Assembly: GCA_021014325.1 (NCBI GenBank)
Contig: CM037474.1
Coordinates: forward strand, 6,365,130 to 6,429,129
Reading direction: 5' to 3'
DNA from: Plazaster borealis
Taxonomy: Eukaryota; Echinodermata; Asteroidea; Forcipulatida; Labidiasteridae
Length of the DNA: 64,000 nucleotides
The first letter of the stretch is position 1. The number at the start of each line of letters is the position of its first letter. Positions 21,313 to 30,733 of this stretch are shown one piece after another. The notes under the pieces were generated by a model that was not told the origin of the DNA, did not search any database, and worked only from the letters and a program-made list of their open reading frames with translations. A program made the translations under genes and the position numbers.

Positions 21313-21529
21313 TCACTGCAAAAACTGGGGTGTTAAAATTGACACCATGGGTGTTGTCACATATAGAAACCGAAGAGAGAATCAAAACTAACATCATAGG
21401 GTGTTAGAATGTTTTGGCAGAAATTAGTGTTATTTTAACACCCTATGGTGTAAAGTTTGATTATTTTGGGGTATCTATATGTGACAACATCCATGGTGTC
21501 AACTTTAACACCCCGTTTTTGCAGTGTAC
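21313..21529. mobile_element. CACTGCAAAAAC...AACACC inverted-repeat element, copy 2
   Basis: CACTGCAAAAACTGGGGTGT at the left is complementary to ACACCCCGTTTTTGCAGTG at the right. TGACACCATGGGTGTTGTCA is repeated in inverted form in both arms. Confidence 0.8.
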
Positions 21530-22063
21530 TTTGAAATGAGGCAAACAAATAATAAATCAATAAATCAACCAATCAACAAAATTAATATTAACAGTTAGAA
21601 ATGGCAAAATACTATAATAAAATGATATTATGCAAGCTATTCTAAGACGATTATAAGGGTGTTTGTTTTTGTTTAATTTGTTGGGGTATTGGGGTGTTTG
21701 TTTGTTTGTTTGTTTGTTTGCTTGCTTGGGGTTGTTAAACGGGTTATTCTAACACCAGCAACAGTTTCTCGCATTTAATAGTCGCGTCAGTGCAAGTAGG
21801 CCGTAACTCCAACTTCAGTTGTTTTGCGTAAATCATTTTTTAAGGTTTGGTGACGTTTTAAACAATCACTGGTTGTTTAAGACAAGTCAACTTGTACATA
21901 GGAATTTTTGAATAATAATAATAATGATAATATTCTAACCTCAATTTTACCGAAAATGTGACATAGGACCTTGTTGTACTGACGCGACGAAATGCTTTAT
22001 CAGTCAACTTGATTTACAGGGAGAAAGTAAAAGTAGGCTTCAAAAATATTACAGATAATTGCT
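21530..22063. other. AT-rich intergenic sequence
   Basis: Contains a short GTTT microsatellite near 21700 and an ATA/AAT-rich run near 21910. No gene recognised. Confidence 0.4.
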
Positions 22064-22487
22064 GTGCCTTACAGGGATTGTATACGTTTGGTAATTGGGA
22101 CCCATGGTTTGTTTCAATCCTATAGGCCTATAGCTGTAGATATATACCATAAAACTAACCTGTGAAAATTTCATTTCAAAAGGTGCTAGCGTTTTTGAGA
22201 TATTGTCGAAAATCTAGAGCGGTTATGTCCAGGCAGAAAGATTAATCTGCAATTGGATATACACAATCTGATAAACGTTACTGTCAGTAACGCTTCTCAG
22301 ATTCAAATTTTGGCGATAAAAAGTGATATCTTTTTCCATAACCGCAGTACTTCTAAGTGAAAAAATCCTCAAAATGCATATTATACAATCCAAAGCTGCA
22401 GTACTTCTTACCAAGTAAGTTTTTATTGCCATTAATTTTCAGAATTTTCAGAATTTACCAAACGTATACAGACCCTTTAACACCCGT
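22064..22487 (+). mobile_element. TIR element, GTATACGTTTGGTAATT subfamily
   Basis: The left ATTGTATACGTTTGGTAATT and right TTACCAAACGTATACAGACC are complementary. The interior CTAACCTGTGAAAATTTCAT...TTTTTGAGATATTG recurs at 60812-61130. Related to the TTAAAGG elements by termini but with a different core. Confidence 0.7.
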
Positions 22488-22987
22488 CCCATGTTTTCAG
22501 CTTATAGCCAGTGTGGGTTCTGGTAGTCTATAAGTCTTTATTACCGTCAGTTGTTCAACTACTGCTAATAAACATCTTATTACAACTTTGAAAGTTCCGT
22601 GATCCCTCAAATCCCCCAATCTCAGCGGTTTTTACACCTGTAAGGAAGTTGTTAACTAGGGAGCCTGTACCAACATGACATCCCACAGTTTCCCTAAGCA
22701 GTGAGTCATTGTAATAATCATTCCACGTCGAGGGTTTGGCAGGAGTTCTTCAGGCGACCACTATCACTGGGGAAGGGGAGGTAGTAAGCATGTCTGGTTA
22801 TTAACAAGATGACGTGTTTTGTTTTAGTACATAATCCAAAAATATTGAAATACATTATTTTATCTCTCAAATTCAAATTGCCTGGAACCGAGACTCAGAC
22901 TTGAATTGTGTTTTCACTCACTTTTAGGGGCCATGGGCTATGATAGTGTTTGGCGATCTATCAATACCTCGCACTAAAAACTCACAT

Positions 22988-23142
22988 GGGCCCAGTTTCA
23001 TGCTTAGCAGAAATGAGCAGGATACCAGTCACAGATTGTACATGTGACATGGTAGTTTGGCTGGTAACCATATTCTGGTAAGCATAATTTTGTTGTGCTT
23101 AGCTTCTTTTTGTGCTTAAGCAGCTCTATGAAAGTGGGCCCA
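22988..23142. mobile_element. GGGCCCAATTTCATAG element, copy 3
   Basis: Starts GGGCCCAGTTTCATGCTTAG and ends AAGCAGCTCTATGAAAGTGGGCCC-like sequence. It abuts the next repeat directly. Confidence 0.75.
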
Positions 23143-23340
23143 GGTTAGAACTAACCCGGATTCTGGGTCCCGTGGTGGTGTGACCCATTTATGGGTCAGT
23201 ATGACCAGGAATCTGTATCAAAATGATCCGAATCGAAACCCAATTTTAAAACCAGTTTCGGGTCAGCCTGACCCATAAATGGGTCAGGATTACTGGGACC
23301 CGGAATCCAGGTCATTTCTGACCTGGGTTTTTTAAGAGTC
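23141..23340. mobile_element. GGGTC/GACCC inverted-repeat element, copy 2
   Basis: Relative of 2150-2400: AACCCGGATTCTGGGTCCC at the left and GGGACCCGGAATCCAGGTC at the right, with GACCCATTTATGGGTC in both arms. It ends only 25 bases before the exon at 23366. Confidence 0.7.
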
Positions 23341-23365
23341 CTTATGTTGTGATTTTCTTTTCCAG

Positions 23366-26300
23366 AATTCTTAAAGATTACTGCAGTTCACTTAGGATTG
23401 TTATTCCTGTAGTGGTTCTCGTATGCTCACTATGCACGTTGCTGGTGTACCTTGGCATACAGTCATACAACAACGAGATCAACAAGGAAGGTAACGCAAT
23501 GACAGACTCTGATTGAATCAAGATACAGATTTTGGCTAATTATGTACATAATAATTATAGTTACATTTCAATTAAAAAAGTTGATACTTATCAGGCTGAT
23601 ATCATCAATTCATTTAAACAAGTTTTTAGTTTGTATCTACAAAATAATTTAGTACAGCAAAAAGTAAAACCGCAGTTTGTCTCCGATTCGTTGGTGTTTG
23701 TTTGCTTGTTTGTGGTGTGTCGTGGCCGAGCGGTCTAATGCTTTGGACTCAAGTTCTTAACGGTTGAATCATCGGAGTGTGGGTTCGATTCACAGTCATG
23801 ACACTTGAGCAAGGCACTTAACCATAATTGCTTCTTGTAACCCAGGTGTATAAATGGGAATCTGAGAGGGCTGAGACAGTAATGTGTTGGATTGACCCCT
23901 TAGCGCCAATTTAAGCTGCTTGGGTTTGTATGCTCCCCAGGGAGTTGAGAAAATGAGAGGATTGATCTAAAAGTATGCCTGATGGACAGGGAAAATAATG
24001 TTGTAAAGTGCCTTGATCCAACTACTATAGGATAATATGTGCGCTATAAGAACTCAGTAGGCCTATGGTTTGTTTGGGTTTTTAACGGTACATTTCAATC
24101 TGAACACATGGAGAGTAGACGTTGGCAAATCGTATACAGTCTCTTTCCTTGTTTTTTACAAACAAGATTTCATTTTTAACAAGTTTGGGGGCATTGGCCG
24201 TCTTACAATTTTCCATTATTATTGAATGCTACAGGGCTGCACACAACTTCGCAAACGACAACCCATGATATAATTGCAACAACGGTTGGAACAACTGAAC
24301 GTCCGTATCCTGCTGTAACGAACAGTTTGTCTACTACCAAACCTCCGATTCTAGAAACAGCCGAACCAACCCAACAAGAAACGCTACCATCACAAACCAC
24401 AAACCAAGATGCTCAGCCAACAGCAAACAAATGGACACCACCAACGATGTATTCAGCAAACAACGCACCCTCAATTACGTCACCAACAACGCCCTCTACC
24501 AGCTCCATGTCTCCACAAACAACTTCAGACCAATCGAAGCCCACTCCCGGACGTCCATTTATACCAGCGATTACCGAAATGATCCGAGGAACAACGGGGG
24601 TTGCAGCGTCGGGTGCACCCGTTGATGTCCCGGGATCATCTTGGTCATGTCCAGCTGACGGTCAGTGTGATTGGTTGCCTTCTGATACAGTTTGCGGTTC
24701 AGATGGCAAGACTTACTCCAATCTCTGCGTGCTGAGAGATTCGGCTTGTAAGACTGCAGACTTCACGCTCCAACCAGTGAAGAAGGGAAACTGTACCGCA
24801 GGGGTTGGAACGGAAGGTAGGTCCTAATTTGTTGAAGCAAGGCTTTCTGCCTGCTCTCACCCATGCACTCTTGCTTTGCTGAGATGTTGGCCAAAGAGCC
24901 ATTCCAATAGCTTTATTCCATATACTGTATCTCTTTAGAACTCCTTGCCTGGTGCATGTTTCCCTCCATCCTACAATCTAGACTGTTGAGGAATATCAAT
25001 TCCTACCTTCAGCTTCCCTGAGTTATTTTCATCTTAAATATTTTCTTCTTGTAGCCCTTTAACAAGGGTTGCTTTTAGTCTTGTTTTGGGCAAAAACTTG
25101 CATTAAAAAATTATAATAAATATCATTGTTATGTTATTTTCATTCAGTAGTTATTTCGTCGTTTGATGACTTTTTTCCTCAACTTCATAATCACCAACTC
25201 TGCTGTCTTAACTTTCATTCATTTTATGTTTCTTTTCACTTTAATTAAAATATGGCACAGAAAAAGGGATACTTTTTTTATTAAGTAATTTATCTGTATC
25301 TTCTTCTTTTTAGAATGTTTTGACTGTGAGGATTTTTTTGACCCAGTATGCGGGTCAAATAAACAGAGTTATCTGAACATCTGTCAACTGAGGAGAGAAG
25401 TTTGTCGTGCCAGAAATTTTGAACTAAAAGTCTCCTTTGAAGGACTTTGCGAGTTACCTGTCATGGGTAAAATAATATTTCGATCATTACTGTAAAAATA
25501 TAACTATCCTGCTCAACAGAGCAGTCAACTGTTTTTTTTTAAAGGCCATGTTACACTAGGCAATTTACAGGCAACCAGTTCCAGGCAAACTCCAATGAGA
25601 AAATTCACTCACATTTCAATTTTCTCCTCATTTTCTTGGGGATAGTGAGTTAGAGCCAGAAGATTGTCGCTTGTGCTGCCTAAGCGTTCCCTTTGCATAC
25701 AGTGCAGAGTGCCTCCAAATTGCCTGAAAATAAATTGCCCCGTATGACTCAACTTTAAAGGCTTTGGAAATTGTCAAAGACCAGTGTTCTCACTTGGTGT
25801 GTCCCAACATATGCATAGAATAACAAGCCTGTGAAAATTTGGGCTCAATTGGTCATCGAAGTTGCAAGAAAATGATGAAAGAAAAAACACCCTTGTTGTA
25901 CAAAATTTGTGTGCTTTCAGATAGGAATACAAACTTCTTGCAAAAAGTTTTTATTAGTTTAGTGAGAAATTACCTCTTTCTCAAAACCTACGTTACTTCA
26001 GAGGGAGTCGTTTCCTACAATGTGTTATACTATCAACAGCTCTCCGTTGCTTGTTACCAAGTAAGTTGTTATGCTAATATTTGTTTTGAGTCATTACCAA
26101 ACGTGTACGATGCCTATAAGGTCACGGAAAGACCAACCAATATATCAACCATTTTCTTTCAGCACAATAACTGTTTCTATTTCTAAAATCTTCTTTCAGT
26201 TTGCATGAGCCGTCAATGCGATCCATTTGATGGTACTCCGATGTGCGGAACAGACGGAGTGACGTACCCTTCTCTGTGTTACTTGAGGAAGACTGCTTGT

Positions 26301-27968
26301 AAGAGACGAGATTACAGTCTGGTAGAAGCATACGATGGTGGATGTGTAGCTGGCAAATTAACCAGTATGTTGAGTATCTCATTTCATTATCATTCAATGT
26401 TAAAGGCAATGGACACGTTTGGAAATTGTCAAATACCAGTGTTCTCACTTGGTGTATCCCAACATATGCATAAAATTACAAGCCTGTGAAAATTTGGGCT
26501 CAATTGGTCATCGAAGTTGCAAGAAAATGATGAAAGAAAACACCCTTGTTGTACAAATTTGTGTGCTTTCAGATGTAGGAATAAAAACTTCTTGCAAGAA
26601 GTTTTTATTATTTTAGTTAGAAATTACCTCTTTCTCAAAACCTACGTTACTTCAGAGGGAGTCGTTTCTCACACTGTTTTATACTATCAACAGCTCTCCG
26701 TTGCTCGTTACCAAGTAAGTTTTTATGCTAATATATATTTTGAGTAATTACCAAACGTGTACAGTGCCTTTAACGCAGGCCCAACATAATGACAATAGCT
26801 CAGTTAGCTCAAAATTATTCAATTATTCAAAGTACACCTAAGCATTTCCCGGTCAGAACTGACCCGTATCCGGGTCCCGTGGGGCTGAACCATTTCTGGG
26901 TCAGTGTGATCTGGAATCTGTGTGAAAATGACACAAAAATTGGTCAAATTGAGGCAGAATTCGAGTTAGAATTCCGGCTATTTATAGAAAGAAAAGAATT
27001 TACAAAACAAATCTTACTAGCCCTTCGTTATTCTGTGAGAATAAGTATTGGTATTGTTTATTGGTAGCCATGCCATAAAGTTATGAAGTAAGGCCTTTTC
27101 GAGAGGTAGCCTATTATGTGACGAAACCAACTCAGGTGACAGTGATGGGACTCGATCCCCATGATTTTGACGTATAACTTGGGGGAGCAATTCTGCATTG
27201 TCGGGCCTTGATGTAACAAGAGAAGGTTGGACTACTAGTATGAGGTCTCAGATTGTGCTTTCCTGCCGGGTTTTCTTCAGTGACTCTTTATAATCAGGGG
27301 CGGATCCAGGATTTTCCAAACGGGGGGGCGTGAAAATATTCCAAGCAGCAAAATGATAAATGAAGTTTGTTGCCCCATTTCTCTCTCTCTCCCTCTTTTT
27401 TTCTTTTTTCCCTCTTTTTTTTTTTTTTATATGAAAAAGGGGGGCGTGCGCCCCCCACGCCCCCCCTGGATCCGCGCCTGATAATAGTATAGTTAACTCT
27501 GATTATAAGATTATGCCTTATATTCATAACTTGTGTATCATCCTAAATCTAGACGTTTGTCAAGAGCAATGCATTGGCATCTGGTCACCAGTTTGCGGTA
27601 CAGACGGACTGACTTACCGTAACTACTGCTTCTTGCAGCGAGCGGCCTGCCGGGAACCAGGGCTTTTTCATGCTAATGACGGGCCGTGCAATCAGAGCAG
27701 CAACTTCTACCAAGGTAAAGTAGACCCAGACCCAGATAGGGACCCTCTACACTTCTTCACACCCTTCACAGACTTTCAGGCAATTGATCAAGAACTCGGG
27801 TGCATTTTGACGAAAAAGACTTTGGCACTTACATTATTGCTAAAATACAGCAGCTTGTTTCTTGTTTTTAGCCATTGTTCCATTACTTGAAAGAAAAAAA
27901 GGTTTAACATTGTGTTTTTCTTCATCTCAACTTCTTACCTTACAGGTATCCTGGCATCAATTCCTTAG
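23366..27968 (+). CDS. Membrane-anchored four-Kazal-domain protein (5' end not found)
   Basis: Six exons join in phase: 23366-23490, 24235-24816, 25314-25466, 26200-26364, 27553-27714 and 27946-27968 (stop TAG 27966); all internal junctions are phase 1 with GT-AG ends, giving 402 visible residues. The first exon encodes a membrane helix (SLRIVIPVVVLVCSLCTLLV) with no signal peptide seen, so a type II orientation with the Kazal part outside is likely. The next exon has a 130-residue Thr/Ser/Pro stalk and Kazal 1 (VCGSDGKTYSNLC). One Kazal domain per exon follows: VCGSNKQSYLNIC, MCGTDGVTYPSLC and VCGTDGLTYRNYC, each with six cysteines. The last exon adds only GILASIP. Kazal domains inhibit serine proteases; Agrin's transmembrane form has a comparable anchor plus Kazal array. 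An upstream exon ending two bases into a codon must exist and was not located. Introns hold a SINE and TTAAAGG MITEs. Confidence 0.82.
23715..24058 (+). mobile_element. tRNA-Leu-like SINE, copy 2
   Basis: GTGTCGTGGCCGAGCGGTCT with B-box GGGTTCGATTCAC, then GAGCAAGGCACTTAACCATA and the tail AATATGTGCGCTATAAGAAC. It lies in the first visible intron of the four-Kazal gene. Confidence 0.85.
25541..25750 (+). repeat. GGCAACCAG dispersed repeat, copy 3 (intronic)
   Basis: GGCCATGTTACACTAGGCAA and CAGGCAACCAGTTCCAGGCA as in the 1685 block. Located in the intron after Kazal 2. Confidence 0.6.
25755..26119 (+). mobile_element. TTAAAGG family A MITE, intronic copy
   Basis: Begins TTAAAGGCTTTGGAAATTG, keeps GGGCTCAATTGGTCATCGAA and ends ACCAAACGTGTACGATGCCT. 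Between the Kazal 2 and Kazal 3 exons. Confidence 0.85.
26400..26773 (+). mobile_element. TTAAAGG family A MITE, intronic copy
   Basis: TTAAAGGCAATGGACACGTT at the left and ACGTGTACAGTGCCTTTAA at the right, with central ACTTCTTGCAAGAAGT. It begins 35 bases after the Kazal 3 donor site. Confidence 0.88.
26834..26960. repeat. Partial GGGTC/GACCC element
   Basis: GAACTGACCCGTATCCGGGT and the following half-arm match one side of the elements at 2150 and 23141; the other arm is absent. Confidence 0.5.
27294..27481. mobile_element. CAGGGGCGGATCCAGG inverted-repeat element
   Basis: Starts TCAGGGGCGGATCCAGG and ends CCTGGATCCGCGCCTGA, with long C/T and G runs between. Short elements with this terminus are common in marine invertebrates and are usually read as non-autonomous DNA transposons. 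It ends 71 bases before the Kazal 4 exon. Confidence 0.75.
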
Positions 27969-28427
27969 GTGCTGCCCCCCCCCCCCCGCACCGGCCCGGA
28001 GTGCCAAGTTTCAGTCAGCAACGTATGTCAGCTAAGAGTAGGGTAGTTATAATCCTATAGCCTACAATGATAAAGTTTGCTTTAATCTTTAAAAAATCAC
28101 ACCCAAGATCGAGTCATTTCATTCAAACCATGACCGCACAACGAGCTTCTGAAGACGGGGACTTGATGGACTCACTACAGACTCTTTTCTGACAACCACC
28201 AATTATTTTGTCTTAGAAGTTTCGTTTTTTATCAGTCGCAAACAGAGGCCATTTTCCAAACAACGGCTTTAGGATTTGGCCCCGGCTCCGGCTTTAAAAG
28301 GCACCATCTAATCCACTTGTTTGAAGTTCCGTACCGGAGGTGTACGTATGAAAATTACCGATGGAGCCCATGCCATAGCCTGTAAGCCGCAGCCAGTGTT
28401 TCGAAAATATCCTGTGGCCTTTTTTAT

Positions 28428-28728
28428 TGTTGATAAACAAACCGTGCTGGCATGAACGGCCGAATGTTAGCAAAACATTCAATCGTGTTAATTGACAGAT
28501 GTTGTGAACAAATTTCAACATTGTGCAAACTTTCAATCAAAAAAACAACAGGCCTACATCGCATGGTTGCTTTGTTTCCAACAAATTCAACACTATTTTT
28601 GAATATTTGTGTAACATTGTAACAAACTGTGGGCTATCTATTTTTGCTTTGCATTTATTGCTTCCCATAGATTTCCCAACCTGTTGGTTGGCAAAAAATC
28701 GGGCTGTGACTGTGCAAAGGTCTATGTT
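28428..28728 (+). repeat. Dispersed repeat, 'GAATGTTAGCAAAACATTCAA', copy 1
   Basis: 300-bp block that recurs at 39681-39978 with scattered differences; it holds a short hairpin GAATGTT...AACATTC and ends TTGGCAAAAAATCGGGCTGT. Confidence 0.7.
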
Positions 28729-28837
28729 ATGAACTTCTCTCAGCCGATCTGCAGCGGGGAAAAAATAATTGCCGATACTCGTATAGCGCCCTCTTGTGAA
28801 GAAGGCGTTCATTGATGATGATTGAGGGTTTTTTTTC

Positions 28838-29215
28838 TGCATTGAACACGTTTGGAAATTGTCAAAGACCAGTGTTCTCACTTGGTGTATCCCAACATAT
28901 GCATAAAATAACAAGCCTGTGAACATTTGGGCTCAATTGGTCATCGAAGTTGCAAGAAAACGATGAAAAAAAAAACACCCTTGTTGTACAAATTTGTGTG
29001 CTTTATTCATAGGAATAAAAACTTCTTGCAAGAAGTCTTTTTATTTTAGTGAGTAAATCAGTAATTACCTCTTTCTCAAAAACTACGTTACTTCAGAGGG
29101 AGTCGTTTTCTACAATGTTTTATACTATCAACAGCTCTCCGTTGCTTGTTACCAAGTAAGTTGTTATGTTAATATTTGTTTTGAGTCATTACCAAACGTG
29201 TACAATCCCTTTAAA
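28838..29215 (+). mobile_element. TTAAAGG family A MITE
   Basis: ACACGTTTGGAAATTGTCAA at the left and ACCAAACGTGTACAATCCCT at the right; standard core. The outer left terminus is eroded. Confidence 0.8.
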
Positions 29216-30733
29216 AATAAATTGGACACTCGATTGGTTACTGTTTTTAACTAAGTTTAATTAACAATAAAGAAAATAATACTTCTAATGGTTTTCTTGC
29301 AGTATTCAAGTGTTGTTTTGAGGATCAGAGAATTAATCTCAAAATTTTAAACAAAAGTATGTTGTTTTTGATAAAAATTATGTTTGGAGCATAAACATAT
29401 AAGGCTCTAGAGTTATTTGTTGTAAATCTACGAATACAAATAAATTGTTGAAATATCCTGATTATACTGAATGGGCAAAGCGTCTGAATGAAAAATAAAA
29501 GATGGGACAATTACAAAAATAGCATGAGAAGACTTGGGGGCGGCAATCTGCCCGTTCTGAAATACTGTGGAATCGAGGAAAAGGCATTAGAAGACCCCAT
29601 CCTGCAAGAAACGTTGCTTTTGTTTGGTGTGCTGATTAGAAACTAGAGAATGTGAATAATACGGTAAAATTTAGTGGTCCCAAAACTCAATGTCGATGCT
29701 GTACACTGTAGGCCTACATGTACAATAAACCATCACCTGTGGATTCACCTGTCTGCCCAATTATTGTATGCATAGCGCCCTCTTTCGTTCACAAAAGATA
29801 TTATGAAAACATCATTGTGTTTGAGTTTTTGGATTCCCCCTCTTGGGTCAACAATAATTGCACGAAAACACAACACAAAAATATTTATTTTATATTTTAC
29901 GTTAGTTTCAAAGGTACAATGTACATGTACATCTAGGAACAAAAAACACCACATTGAAAGGGACAACAAAATTCTGTGTACCTTTTATGTAAAAATGATG
30001 TCAAATAAAGCAATTGGCAGGCCGCTATTAATTTCTCTCCTAACAAATTGTTTTTTACCAAGTACAAAACTAAAAACATCGACGAATACTTATTTAAAAA
30101 AAGGGTCTATATACGTTTCTTGTATTTGCCCATATATGGCTTAGAAAACAATGTTTTTATGCAAAGCCAGTGGTTCGTGTGATTTGCCTGTTGACATTCG
30201 GAATGGCCAATCAAATTACTGTAAGCCTCATTTTGATTTGCATAAAGATAACAACGCAGCGTTACGGGAAGGTCCCGGATGTCAGGAAGAGCCTGCCTAC
30301 GACGATACATGCAGTCAGTCACCGCGTACGATACATACGAAATGTACGGATAGGGCAGAGCAGCGACGAAGCTTTAAAAGATGCATCAGCAGCTAGCAGT
30401 CAGTCACACACACACAGCAGACGACCTAAAAACACACGTACAGCGACCGATGGCTGAAGAAAATCTGTGTTAATTCCAGTCTTACATTCAACGCGGATGT
30501 TCCCATTTACAATAATTTCGTGTGCCTGAAGTGAACTGAAGAAACCGTGACAGTCCAAGTTGCTGCTTAACAAGGTGAACAGTTATTTGGGGTTGATTTT
30601 GATCTTGGTGTGTCGTTTTCACAAGTGGCTGTTTTTCTGTTCGGCAATCGGTAAACTGGAGTGGTAAACGACTATTTTTAAAACTTTTTTTAGGCCACCT
30701 ACACCGTCACAGATTTACCCCACAAACACAACT
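29216..30733. promoter_or_regulatory. Upstream region of the 747-aa Ig gene
   Basis: No coding exon seen. GGCCAATCA near 30205 is a CCAAT-box match, and TTTAAAAG at 30373-30380 is a weak TATA-like element about 350 bases before the ATG at 30734. A possible 5'-UTR intron (CAAG|GTGAAC at 30575 to TTTTTTTAG at 30693) can be drawn but is unproven. Confidence 0.3.
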
